A stretch of DNA of 64,000 nt from Semisulcospira habei. Taxonomy: Eukaryota; Mollusca; Gastropoda; Semisulcospiridae. A model generated the notes under the pieces. The model ran no database searches and had not been told where the DNA came from. It saw only the letters and a list, made by a program, of their open reading frames with translations. Below are positions 30,601 to 44,209 of the stretch, in pieces. A program made the translations under genes and the position numbers. Location of the stretch: assembly GCA_036245525.1 (NCBI GenBank), contig BTPG01000001.1:181135671-181199670 (forward strand), in the 5' to 3' direction. Within the stretch, counting starts at the first letter, position 1; each line of letters opens with the position of its first letter.

Positions 30601-33600
30601 CATTAATTAATATAGAAATGCATACGGAACACATTTATAACTGTTTTATGTGGCCCTATGCCGTCCGTCATACATTTAGAGACCAAAAATGGCGTCAGGA
30701 CTGGACTCTAAGCTGCTTCTCATACAGTGTAGTGGGCTTCAGACAATACTGTCTTATGGCAAAACTATGGGTTGTGCCCTCTAATGCATATCATTTATAT
30801 ATATAGAAATGAATCCGTACCACATTCATAACTGTTTTATATGGCCCTATGCCGTCCGTCATAGGTTAAGAGACCAAAAATTGCGTAAGGATTGGCCTCC
30901 AATCTGCTTCTCGGACAGTGTAAGGGGGCTTCAGACAATACTGTCTTATGGCAAAACTATGCGTTGTGCCCACTAATGTCTATCATTTATAAATATGAAA
31001 ATGCTTTCTAAACACATTCATAACTGTTTTATGTGGCCCTGTGCCGTCCGTCATAGATTTAGTGACCAAAAATGGCGTACGGACTGAACTCAAAGCATCT
31101 TCTCAGACAGTGTAGGGGGTTTCAGACAATACTGTCTTATGGCAAAACTATGCGTTGTGCCCTCTAATGCCTATCATTTATAAATATGAAAATGCTTTCT
31201 AAAGACATTTATAAGTGTTTTATGTGGCCCTATGCCGTCCGTCATAGATTTAGAGACTAAAAATGGAGTAGGGATTGGACTCCAGGCTGCTTTTCTGTCA
31301 GTGTAAGGGGCTTCAGACAAAACTGTCTTATGGCAAAACTATGCTTTGTGCCCTCTAATGCCTATCATTTATAAATATAGAAATGCATCCGGAACACATT
31401 TATAACTGTTTTACATGTCCCTATGCCGTCCGTCATAGGTTAAGAAAGCAAAAATGGCGTACGGACTGGCCTCCAAGCTGCTCCTCAGACAGCGTAGGGG
31501 GGCTTCAGACAATACTGTCTTATGGCAAAACTATGCGTTGTGCCCTCTAATGCCTATCATTTATGAATATAGCAATGCATCCGGAAAACATTCATAACTG
31601 TTTTATTTGGCCCTATGCCGTCCGTCATAGGTTAAGAGACCGAAAATGGCGTAAAGACTGGCCTCCAAGCTGCTTCTCACACAGTGTCAAGGGCTTCAGA
31701 CAAAACTGTCTTATGGCAAAACTATGCGTTGTGCCCTCTAATGCCTATCATTTATGAATATAGAAATGCATCCGGAACACATTCATAACTGTTTTATATG
31801 GCCCTATGCCGTCCGTCATAGGTTAAGAGACCAAAAATGGCGTAAGGACTGGCCTCCAAGATGCTTCTCAGACAGTGTGAAGGGCTTCAGACAATACTGT
31901 CTTATGGCAAAACTATGCGTTGTGCCCTCTAATGCCTATCATTTATGAATATGGAAATTCTTCCCGATCATATTTGTATCGGTTTTATATGGCGCTATGC
32001 CGTTCATTATACATTTAGAGACCAAAAATGGCGAACGAACTGGCCTCCAAGCTGCTTCTCAGACAGTGTAAGGGGGCTTCAGACAATATTGTCTCATGGG
32101 AAAACTATGCGTTGTGCCCTCTAATGCCTATCATTATTTAATGCATAGCATTTATATGGCGCATTTCTCATATTTGTAATATAACTCAATGCGCAGAATG
32201 TAGCCGCGAACTGAACCCAACAAGCACGCTCACGTGAATCACACGCATTCACTCACACACTGTACGTAAACACAGAACTTTCACGTGGTGCTAAGGGCAA
32301 GCTCAAGCGAGCTACTGACGGTATTTGGAAATAGTTTTTGTATTTGAAATTTTATTAAGTTGGCTGAAACTGATACCAAAGTGGATATTTAATATAGAAA
32401 TGCATACAGAACACACTCATAACTGTTTTATGTGGCCCTATACCGTCCGTCATAGGTTAAGAGACCAAACATGGCGTTCGGACCGGACTCCAAGATGCTT
32501 CTCAGACAGTGTATGAGGCTTCAGACAATACTGTCTTATGGCAAAACTATGCGTTGTGCCCTCTAATGCATATCATTTATGAATATAGAAATGCATGCGG
32601 AACACATTGATAACTGTTTTATATGGCCCTATGCCGTCCGTCATAGCTTAAGAGACCGAAAATGGCGTATGTACTGACCTCCAAGAAACTTTTCGGACAT
32701 TGTAGGGGGGCTTCAGACAATACTTATTTATGGCAAAACTAAGCGTTGTGCCCTCTAATGTCTATCATTTATAAATATGGAATGCGTTCTAAACACATGC
32801 ATAACTGTTTTATGTGGCCCTATGCCGTCCGTCATTGATTTAGAGACCAAAAATGGCGCTAGAACTGGACTCCAAGCTGCTTCTCAAACAGTGTATGAGG
32901 CTTCAAACAATACTTTCTTGTGGCAAAACTCTGCGTTGTGCCCTCTAATGCCTATCATTTATGAATATAGAAATGCATCAGGAACACATTCATAGCTGTT
33001 TTATTTGGCCCTATGCCGTCCGTCATAGGTTAAGAGACCAAACATGGCGTAAGGACTGGCCTCCAAGCTGCTTCTCAGACAGTGTCAAGGGCTTCAGACA
33101 ATACTGTCTTATGGCAAAACTATGCGTTGTGCCCTCTAATGCCTATCTTTTATTAATATGGAAATTCTTCCCGATCACATTTGTATCGGTTTTATATGGC
33201 GCTATGCCGTCCATTATACATTTAGAGACTAAAAATGGCGAACGAACTGGCCTCCAAGATACTTCTCAGACAGTGTGGGGGGGGCTTCAGACAATATTGT
33301 CTCATGGCAAAACTATGCGTTGTACCCTCTAATGCCTATCATTAATTAATATAGAAATGCATACGGAACACATTTATAACTGTTTTATGTGGCCCTATGC
33401 CGTCCGTCATCGATTTAGAGACCAAAAATGGCATTCGGACCGGACTCCAAGCTGCTTCTCAGACAGTGTAGGGGTTTCAGACAATACTGTCTTGTGGCAA
33501 AACTGTGCGTTGTGCCCTCTAATGCATATCATTTATGAATATAGAAATGCATCCGAAACACATTCATAACTGTTTTATATGGCCCTATGCCGTCCTTCAT

Positions 33601-36600
33601 ATCTTAAGACACCGAAAATGGCGTATGTACTGGCCTCCAAGAAACTTTTCGGACAGTGTAGGGGGGCTTCAGACAATACTGATTTATGGCAAAACTATTC
33701 GTTGTGCCTTCTAATGCCTATCATTTATAAATATGGAAATGCTTTCTAAACACATGCATAACTGTTTTATGAGGCCCTATTCCGTCATAGGTTTAGAAAC
33801 CAAAAATGGCGCTAGAACTGGACTCCAAGATGCTTCTCAAACAGTGTAGGAGGCTTCAAACAATACTGTCTTATGGCAAAACTATGCGTTGTGCCCTCTA
33901 ATGCCTATCATTTATGAATATGGACATTCTTCCCGATCACATTTGCATCGGTTTTATATGGCGCTATGCCGTCCATTATACATTTAGAGACCAAAACATG
34001 GCCAACGAACTGGCCTCCAAGCTGCTTCTCAGACAGTGTAGGGGGGCTTCAGACAATATTGTCTCATGGCAAAACTATGCGTTGTGCCCTCTAATGCCTA
34101 TCACTAATTAATATAGAATTGCATACGGAACACATTTATAACTGTTTTATGTGGCCCTATGCCGTCCGTCATACATTTAGAGACCAAAAATGGCGTCAGG
34201 ACTGGACTCTAAGCTGCTTCTCATACAGTGTAGTGGGCTTCAGACAATACTGTCTTATGGCAAAACTATGCGTTGTGCCCTCTAATGCATATCATTTATG
34301 AATATAGAAATGAATCCGTACCACATTCATAACTGTTTTGTATGGCCCTATGCCGTCCGTCATAGGTTAAGAGACCAAAAATTGCGTAAGGATTGGCCTC
34401 CAATCTGCTTCTCGGACAGTGTAAGGGGGCTTCAGACAATACTGTCTTATGGCAAAACTATGCGTTGTGCCCACTAATGTCTATCATTTATAAATATGTA
34501 AATGCTTTCTAAACACATTCATAACTGTTTTATGTGGCCCTGTGCCGTCCGTCATAGATTTAGTGACCAAAAATGGCGTACGGACTGAACTCAAAGCATC
34601 TTCTCAGACAGTGTAGGGGGTTTCAGACAATACTGTCTTATGGCAAAACTATGCGTTGTGCCCTCTAATGCCTATCATTTATAAATATGAAAATGCTTTC
34701 TAAAGACATTTATAACTGTTTTATGTGGCCCTATGCCGTCCGTCATAGATTTAGAGACTAAAAATGGAGTAGGGATTGCACTCCAAGCTGCTTTTCTGTC
34801 AGTGTAAGGGGCTTCAGACAAAACTGTCTTATGGCAAAACTATGCTTTGTGCCCTCTATTGCCTATCATTTATAAATATAGAAATGCATCTGGAACACAT
34901 TTATAACTGTTTTATATGTCCCTATGCCGTCCGTCATAGGTTAAGAAAGCAAAAATGGCGTACGGACTGGCCTCCAAGCTGCTCCTCAGACAGTGTAGGG
35001 GGGCTTCAGACAATACTGTCTTAATGCAAAACTATGCGTTGTGCCCTCTAATGCCTATCATTTATGAATATAGAAATGTATCCGGAACACATTCATAACT
35101 GTTTTATTTGGCCCTATGCCGTCCGTCATAGGTTAAGAGACCGAAAATGGCGTAAAGACTAGACTCCAAGATGCTTCTCAGACAGTGTCAAGGGCTTCAG
35201 ACAATACTGTCTTATGGCAAAACTATGCGTTGTGCCCTCTAATGCCTATCATTTATGAATATAAAAATGCATCCGGAACACATTCATAACTGTTTTATTT
35301 GGCCCTATGCCGTCCGTCATAGGTTAGGAGACCAAAAATGGCGTAAGGCCTGGCCTCCAAGATGCATCTCAGACAGTGTCAAGGGCTTCAGACAATACTG
35401 TCTTATGGCAAAGCTATGCGTTGTGCCCTTTAATGCCTATTATTTATGAATGTGGAAATTCTTCCCGATCACATTTGTATCGGTTTTATATGGCGCTATG
35501 CCGTCCATTATACATTTAGAGACAAGAAAATGGCGAACGAACTGGCCTCCAAGCTACTTCTCAGACAGTGTAGGGGGGCTTCAGACAATATTGTCTCATG
35601 GCAAAACTATGCGTTGTGCCCTCTAATGCCTATCATTAATTAATATAGAAATGCATACGGAACACATTCATAACTGTTTTATGTGGCCCTATGCCGTCCG
35701 TCATAGGTTGAGACCAAACATGGCGTTCGGACCGGACTCCAAGCTGCTTCTCAGACAGTGTATGAGGCTTCAGACAATACTGTCTTATGGCAAACCTATG
35801 CGTTGTGCCCTCTAATGCATATCATTTATGAATATAGAAATGCATCCGGAACACATTCATAACTGTTTTATATGGCCCTATGGCGTCCGTCATAGCTTAA
35901 GAGACCGAAAATGGCGTATGTACCTGCCGCCAAGAAACTTTTCGGACATTGTAGGGGGCTTCAGACAATAATTATTTATGGCAAAACTAAGCGCTGTGCC
36001 CTCTAATGCCTATCATTTATAAATTTGAAATGCTTTCTAAACACATGCATAACTGTTTTATGTAGCCCTATGCCGTCCGTCATAGATTTAGAGACCAAAA
36101 ATGGCGCTAGAACTGGACTCCAAGATGCTTCTCAAACCGTGTAGGAGACTTCAAACAATACTGTCTTGTGGCAAAACTCTGCGTTGTGCTCTCTAATGCT
36201 TATCATTTATGAATATAGAAATGCATCCGGAACACATTCGTAACTGTTTTATTTGGCCCTATGCCGTCCGTCATAGGTTAAGAGACCAATCATGTCGTAA
36301 GGACTGGCCTCCAAGCTGCTTCTCAGACAGTGTCAAGGGCTTCAGACAATACTGTCTTATGGCAAAACTATGCATTGTGCACTCTAATGCCTATCATTTA
36401 TTTATATGGAAATTCTTCCCGATCACATTTGTATCGGTTTTATATGGCGCTATGCCGTCCATTATACATTTAGAGACCAAACATGGCGAACGAACTGGCC
36501 TCCAAGATGCTTCTCAGACAGTGTAGGGGGGCTTCAGACAATATTCTCTCATGGCAAAACTATGCGTTGTGCCCTCTAATGCCTATCATTAATTAATATA

Positions 36601-38510
36601 GAAATGCATACGAAACACATTCATAACTGCTTTATGTGGCCCTATGCCGTCCGTCATAGATTTAGAGACCAAAAATGGCGTCAGGACTGGACTCTAAGCT
36701 GCTTCTCAGACAGTGTAGTGGGTTTCAGACAATACTGTCTTATGGCAAAACTATGCGTTGTGCCCTCTAATGCCTATCATTTATGAATATAGAAATGAAT
36801 CCGTACCACATTCATAACTGTTTTATATGGCCCAATGCCGTCCGTCATAGGTTAAGAGACCAAAAATTGCGTACGGATTGCCCTCCAATCTGCTTCTCGG
36901 AAAGTGTAAGGGGGCTTCAGACAATACTGTCTTATGGCAAAACTATGCGTTGTGCCCTCTAATGACTATCATTTATAAATATGTAAATGCTTTCTAAACA
37001 CATTCATAACTGTTTTATGTGGCCCTATGCCGTCCGTCATAGATGTAGAGACCAAACATTGCGTAAGGACTGGCCTCCGTTCTGCTTCTCAGACAGTGTC
37101 AAGGGCTTCAGAGAATACTGTCTTATGGCAAAACTATGCGTTGTGCCCTCTAATGCCTATCATTTATGAATATAGAAATGCATCCGGAACACATTCATAA
37201 CTGTTTTATTTGGCCCTATGCCGTCCGTCATAGGTTAAGAGACCAAACATGGCGTAAGGACTGGCCTCCAATCTGCTTCTCAGACAGTGTCAAGGGCTTT
37301 AGACAATACTGTCTTATGGCAAAACTATGCGTTGTGCCTTCTAATGCCTATCATTTATGAATATGGAAATTTTTCCCGATCACATTTGTATCTGTGTTAT
37401 ATGGCGCTATGCCGTCCGTTATACAATTAAAGACCAAAAATGCCGAACGAACTGGTCTCCAAGATGCTTCTCAGACAGTGTAGGGAGGTTTCAGACAATA
37501 TTGTCTTATGGCAAAACTATGCGTTGTGCCCTCTAATACCTATCATTTAATAATATAGAAATGCATCCGGAACACATTCATAACTGTTTTATGTGGCCCT
37601 GTGCCGTTCGTCATAGATTTAGATACCAAATATGGCGTTCGGAATGGACTCTAAGCTGCTTCTCAGACAGAGTAGGAGGCTTCAGACAATACTGTCTTAT
37701 GGCAAAACTATGCGTTGTGCCCTCTAATGCATATCATTTATGAATATAGAAATGCATCCGGAACACATTCATAACTGTTTTATATGGCCCTATGCCGTCC
37801 GTCATAGCTTAAGAGACCGAAAATGGCGTATGTACAGGCCTCCAAGCTGCTTTTCGGACAGTGTAGGGGGGTTTCAGACAATACTGTCTTATTGCAAAAC
37901 TATGCGTTGTGCCCTCTGATGCCTATCATTTATAAATATGAAAATGCTTTCTAAACACATGCATAACTGTTTTATGTGGCCCTATGCCGCCCGTCATAGA
38001 TTTAGAGACCAAAAATGGCGGACGAACTGGACTCAAAGCATCTTCTCAGACAGTGTAGGGGGTTTCAGACAATACTGTCTTATGGCAAAACTATGCGTTG
38101 TGCCCTCTAATGTCTATCATTTATAAATATGAAAATGCTTTCTAAACACATTTATAACTGTTTTATGTGGCCCTATGCCGTCCGTCATAGATTTAGAGAG
38201 AGTAAAAATGGCGTACGGATTGGACTCCAAGCTGCTTTTCAGTCAGTGTAAGGGGCTTTAGACAATACTGTCTTATGTCAAAACTATACTTTGTGCCCTT
38301 TAATGCCTATCATTTATAAATATAGAAATGCATCCGGAACACATTCATACCTGTTTTATATGTCCCTATGCCGTCCGTCATAGTTTAAGAAAGCAAAAAT
38401 GGCGTACGGACTGCCTCCTAGCTGCTTCTCAGACAGTGTAGGGGGGCTTCAGACAATACTGTCTTATGGCAAAACTATGCGTTGTGCCCTCTAATGCCTA
38501 TCATTTATGA
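27666..38510 (+). repeat. 191-bp satellite array, plus orientation
   Basis: About 56 monomers in the opposite orientation to the previous array, with the same landmarks (TTATGGCAAAACTATGCGTT, CCCTCTAATGCCTATCATTT). Blocks are duplicated over about 3.2-3.5 kb: the monomer group around 29.65 kb recurs near 32.96 and 36.21 kb, and 30.62 kb recurs at 34.12 kb. One retroelement fragment interrupts it at 32143-32385. Confidence 0.95.
32143..32385 (-). mobile_element. CR1/L2-type 3' fragment inserted in the satellite
   Basis: About 243 bp of non-satellite sequence bounded by TATTTAAT at 32135-32142 and 32386-32393. On the minus strand it ends with GAAATGCGCCATATAAATGC, typical of CR1/L2-like 3' ends of invertebrates. 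Removing it restores the satellite monomer. Confidence 0.55.
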
Positions 38511-41500
38511 GATACTCACAAACCAGATAGGTGAGGCTAGCGCTGGCAGAATTGTACAACAAACCAAGGGGAATTACTCAGCGCTGGACAGACGAACAGT
38601 TATATCCCCTGCCCCCGCCTATCAGGCACCCATTCGCCAGCCCACAGAGAAATACGCAGGTATATAACAAGACGATCATCTACATCCCTAAAAAGGATGC
38701 ATCAGGTCTCTTATATAACCCATGTCTTTCTCCGGAACTTAGGAAGTAGGCAGGAGAAACATACATACACAAACACGAAGGTGCATTACTATATGTGGTC
38801 GAGTAAATACCCTGAATTCCCACAGTAGATGCACAGAACATTACACAACAATGTAACGATACAAATTTTGCCTCGAGTTATACTGAGATACTCACAAACC
38901 AGATAGGTGAGGCTAGCGCTGGCAGAATTGTACAACAAACCAAGGGGAATTACTCAGCGCTGGACAGACGAACAGTTATATCCCCTGCCCCCGCCTATCA
39001 GGCACCCATTCGCCAGCCCACAGAGAAATACGCAGGTATATAACAAGACGATCATCTACATCCCTAAAAAGGATGCATCAGGTCTCTTATATAACCCATG
39101 TCTTTCTCCGGAACTTAGGAAGTAGGCAGGAGAAACATACATACACAAACACGAAGGTGCATTACTATATGTGGTCGAGTAAATACCCTGAATTCCCACA
39201 GTAGATGCACAGAACATTACACAACAATGTAACGATACAAATTTTGCCTCGAGTTATACTGAGATACTCACAAACCAGATAGGTGAGGCTAGCGCTGGCA
39301 GAATTGTACAACAAACCAAGGGGAATTACTCAGCGCTGGACAGACGAACAGTTATATCCCCTGCCCCCGCCTATCAGGCACCCATTCGCCAGCCCACAGA
39401 GAAATACGCAGGTATATAACAAGACGATCATCTACATCCCTAAAAAGGATGCATCAGGTCTCTTATATAACCCATGTCTTTCTCCGGAACTTAGGAAGTA
39501 GGCAGGAGAAACATACATACACAAACACGAAGGTGCATTACTATATGTGGTCGAGTAAATACCCTGAATTCCCACAGTAGATGCACAGAACATTACACAA
39601 CAATGTAACGATACAAATTTTGCCTCGAGTTATACTGAGATACTCACAAACCAGATAGGTGAGGCTAGCGCTGGCAGAATTGTACAACAAACCAAGGGGA
39701 ATTACTCAGCGCTGGACAGACGAACAGTTATATCCCCTGCCCCCGCCTATCAGGCACCCATTCGCCAGCCCACAGAGAAATACGCAGGTATATAACAAGA
39801 CGATCATCTACATCCCTAAAAAGGATGCATCAGGTCTCTTATATAACCCATGTCTTTCTTTCAGGGTATTTACTCGACCATGTCTTTCTTTCAGGGTATT
39901 TACTCGACCACATATAGTAATGTACTCGACCATGTCTTTCTTTCAGGGTATTTACTCGACCACATATAGTAATGCACCTTCGTGTTTGTGTATGTATGTT
40001 TCTCCTGCCTACTTCCTAAGTTCCGGAGAAAGACATGGGTTATATAAGAGACCTGATGCATCCTTTTTAGGGATGTAGATGATCGTCTTGTTATATACCT
40101 GCGTATTTCTCTGTGGGCTGGCGAATGGGTGCCTGATAGGCGGGGGCAGGGGATATAACTGTTCGTCTGTCCAGCGCTGAGTAATTCCCCTTGGTTTGTT
40201 GTACAATTCTGCCAGCGCTAGCCTCACCTATCTGGTTTGTGAGTATCTCAGTATAACTCGAGGCAAAATTTGTATCGTTACATTGTTGTGTAATGTTCTG
40301 TGCATCTACTGTGGGAATTCAGGGTATTTACTCGACCACATATAGTAATGCACCTTCGTGTTTGTGTATGTATGTTTCTCCTGCCTACTTCCTAAGTTCC
40401 GGAGAAAGACATGGGTTATATAAGAGACCTGATGCATCCTTTTTAGGGATGTAGATGATCGTCTTGTTATATACCTGCGTATTTCTCTGTGGGCTGGCGA
40501 ATGGGTGCCTGATAGGCGGGGGCAGGGGATATAACTGTTCGTCTGTCCAGCGCTGAGTAATTCCCCTTGGTTTGTTGTACAATTCTGCCAGCGCTAGCCT
40601 CACCTATCTGGTTTGTGAGTATCTCAGTATAACTCGAGGCAAAATTTGTATCGTTACATTGTTGTGTAATGTTCTGTGCATCTACTGTGGGAATTCAGGG
40701 TATTTACTCGACCACATATAGTAATGCACCTTCGTGTTTGTGTATGTATGTTTCTCCTGCCTACTTCCTAAGTTCCGGAGAAAGACATGGGTTATATAAG
40801 AGACCTGATGCATCCTTTTTAGGGATGTAGATGATCGTCTTGTTATATACCTGCGTATTTCTCTGTGGGCTGGCGAATGGGTGCCTGATAGGCGGGGGCA
40901 GGGGATATAACTGTTCGTCTGTCCAGCGCTGAGTAATTCCCCTTGGTTTGTTGTACAATTCTGCCAGCGCTAGCCTCACCTATCTGGTTTGTGAGTATCT
41001 CAGTATAACTCGAGGCAAAATTTGTATCGTTACATTGTTGTGTAATGTTCTGTGCATCTACTGTGGGAATTCAGGGTATTTACTCGACCACATATAGTAA
41101 TGCACCTTCGTGTTTGTGTATGTATGTTTCTCCTGCCTACTTCCTAAGTTCCGGAGAAAGACATGGGTTATATAAGAGACCTGATGCATCCTTTTTAGGG
41201 ATGTAGATGATCGTCTTGTTATATACCTGCGTATTTCTCTGTGGGCTGGCGAATGGGTGCCTGATAGGCGGGGGCAGGGGATATAACTGTTCGTCTGTCC
41301 AGCGCTGAGTAATTCCCCTTGGTTTGTTGTACAATTCTGCCAGCGCTAGCCTCACCTATCTGGTTTGTGAGTATCTCAGTATAACTCGAGGCAAAATTTG
41401 TATCGTTACATTGTTGTGTAATGTTCTGTGCATCTACTGTGGGAATTCAGGGTATTTACTCGACCACATATAGTAATGCACCTTCGTGTTTGTGTATGTA

Positions 41501-43156
41501 TGTTTCTCCTGCCTACTTCCTAAGTTCCGGAGAAAGACATGGGTTATATAAGAGACCTGATGCATCCTTTTTAGGGATGTAGATGATCGTCTTGTTATAT
41601 ACCTGCGTATTTCTCTGTGGGCTGGCGAATGGGTGCCTGATAGGCGGGGGCAGGGGATATAACTGTTCGTCTGTCCAGCGCTGAGTAATTCCCCTTGGTT
41701 TGTTGTACAATTCTGCCAGCGCTAGCCTCACCTATCTGGTTTGTGAGTATCTCAGTATAACTCGAGGCAAAATTTGTATCGTTACATTGTTGTGTAATGT
41801 TCTGTGCATCTACTGTGGGAATTCAGGGTATTTACTCGACCACATATAGTAATGCACCTTCGTGTTTGTGTATGTATGTTTCTCCTGCCTACTTCCTAAG
41901 TTCCGGAGAAAGACATGGGTTATATAAGAGACCTGATGCATCCTTTTTAGGGATGTAGATGATCGTCTTGTTATATACCTGCGTATTTCTCTATGGGCTG
42001 GCGAATGGGTGCCTGATAGGCGGGGGCAGGGGATATAACTGTTCGTCTGTCCAGCGCTGAGTAATTCCCCTTGGTTTGTTGTACAATTCTGCCAGCGCTA
42101 GCCTCACCTATCTGGTTTGTGAGTATCTCAGTATAACTCGAGGCAAAATTTGTATCGTTACATTGTTGTGTAATGTTCTGTGCATGATTCGTATGTATGT
42201 TTCTCCTGCCTACTTCCTAAGTTCCGGAGAAAGACATGGGTTATATAAGAGACCTGATGCATCCTTTTTAGGGATGTAGATGATCGTCTTGTTATATACC
42301 TGCGTATTTCTCTGTGGGCTGGCGAATGGGTGCCTGATAGGCGGGGGCAGGGGATATAACTGTTCGTCTGTCCAGCGCTGAGTAATTCCCCTTGGTTTGT
42401 TGTACAATTCTGCCAGCGCTAGCCTCACCTATCTGGTTTGTGAGTATCTCAGTATAACTCGAGGCAAAATTTGTATCGTTACATTGTTGTGTAATGTTCT
42501 GTGCATCTACTGTGGGAATTCAGGGTATTTACTCGACCACATATAGTAATGCACCTTCGTGTTTGTGTATGTATGTTTCTCCTGCCTACTTCCTAAGTTC
42601 CGGAGAAAGACATGGGTTATATAAGAGACCTGATGCATCCTTTTTAGGGATGTAGATGATCGTCTTGTTATATACCTGCGTATTTCTCTGTGGGCTGGCG
42701 AATGGGTGCCTGATAGGCGGGGGAAGGGGATATAACTGTTCGTCTGTCCAGCGCTGAGTAATTCCCCTTGGTTTGTTGTACAATTCTGCCAGCGCTAGCC
42801 TCACCTATCTGGTTTGTGAGTATCTCAGTATAACTCGAGGCAAAATTTGTATCGTTACATTGTTGTGTAATGTTCTGTGCATCTACTGTGGGAATTCAGG
42901 GTATTTACTCGACCACATATAGTAATGCACCTTCGTGTTTGTGTATGTATGTTTCTCCTGCCTACTTCCTAAGTTCCGGAGAAAGACATGGGTTATATAA
43001 GAGACCTGATGCATCCTTTTTAGGGATGTAAATGATCGTCTTGTTATATACCTGCGTATTTCTCTGTGGGCTGGCGAATGGGTGCCTGATAGGCGGGGGC
43101 AGGGGATATAACTGTTCGTCTGTCCAGCGCTGAGTAATTCCCCTTGGTTTGTTGTA
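38511..43156. mobile_element. Array of 376-bp monomers with internal inversion, flanked by direct repeats
   Basis: A left arm of about 3.6 monomers in minus orientation (38511-39859) and a right arm of about 8.5 monomers in plus orientation (39962-43156), monomers nearly identical. It interrupts the 191-bp satellite: TCATTTATGA is present at 38501-38510 and 43157-43166, and joining the flanks restores a normal satellite monomer. The left edge coincides with the fixed monomer end (GTTTGTGAGTATC on the minus strand); the right edge is truncated inside a monomer. One monomer near 42185 lacks 55 bp. Each monomer has a TATA-like GGTTATATAAGAG. Repeated 72-codon ORFs are identical from copy to copy, but 376 is not a multiple of 3, so no continuous protein results. 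Confidence 0.75.
39850..39961 (+). repeat. Reiterated inversion junction
   Basis: At the centre of the inverted array a 30-bp junction sequence (ATGTCTTTCTTTCAGGG... to TACTCGACC) occurs three times, at 39850-39879, 39880-39909 and 39932-39961. Its left half comes from the minus-arm monomer and its right half from the plus-arm monomer. Confidence 0.7.
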
Positions 43157-43995
43157 TCATTTATGAATATAGAAATGCATCCGGAACACATTCATAACTG
43201 TTTTATTTGGCCCTATGCCGTCCGTCATAGGTTAAGAGACCAAAAATGGCGTAAAGACTGGCCTCCAAGCTGCTTCTTAGACAGTGTCAATAGCTTCAGA
43301 CAATACTGTCTTATGGCAAAACTATGCGTTATGCCCTCTAATGCCTATCATTTATGAATATAGAAATGCATCCGGAACACATTCATAACTGTTGTATTTG
43401 GCCCTATGCCGTCCGTCATAGGTTAAGAGACCAAACATGGCGTAAGGACTGGCCTCCAAGCTGCTTCTCAGACAGTGTCAAAGGCTTCAGACAATACTGT
43501 CTTATGGCAAAACTATGCGTTGTGCCCTCTAACGCCTAACATTTGTGAAAATGGAAATGCTTCCTGAACACATTTTTATAGGTTTAATATGGTGCTATGC
43601 CGACCATTTTACACTTAGAGACAACAATGATGTACAAACTGGCCTCCAAGCTGCTTCTCAGACAGTGTAGGGGGGCTTCAGACAATAATGTCTTATGGTA
43701 AAACTATGCGTTGTGCCTTCTAATGCATATAATTTATGAATATAGAAATGATCCGGAACACATTCATATCTGTTTTATATGGCCTTATGCCGTCCGTCAT
43801 AGGTTTAGAGACCAAAAATGGCGTAAAGACTGACCTCCACGCTGCTTCTCAGACAGTGTAGGGGAGGGGGGGGGGGGCTTCAGACAATACTGTCTTATGG
43901 CAAAACTATGCGTTGTGCCCTCTAATGCCTATCATTTATAAATATGGAAATGCTTCCTAAACACATTTGTAACTGTTTTATATGGCCATATGTCG
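43157..43995 (+). repeat. 191-bp satellite, remaining segment
   Basis: About four further monomers with the same landmarks as the main array, more diverged towards the right end, with a poly-G expansion near 43865-43877. Confidence 0.9.
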
Positions 43996-44209
43996 TCCAT
44001 CACTTTTCTCGGTGTCCCGGGATTACGTCCCTTGGCGAATTGCCTATTTTTGGAATTTTGTCATGATCGGTATATCATACTGTGGCTGCTGGCTGCTAAG
44101 ATAGCTGGCTGCCCTCTGCTGGTCCGTCGCCGTAGTTTATTCGCGATTTCAAAATCAAGGGACGCAATCGAGTATGCCCACTAAACTGACTCGCTAAACT
44201 CTTGCAATC
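43996..44209. other. Unique sequence between satellite and second array
   Basis: About 200 bp of apparently single-copy sequence with no ORF of note. Its last nine bases, CTTGCAATC (44201-44209), are repeated on the far side of the array. Confidence 0.6.

Noticed and set aside
24690..38510. Many 60-130 codon ORFs as a gene family
   Set aside because: They are the same satellite monomer read repeatedly; the lengths follow the 191-192 bp period.
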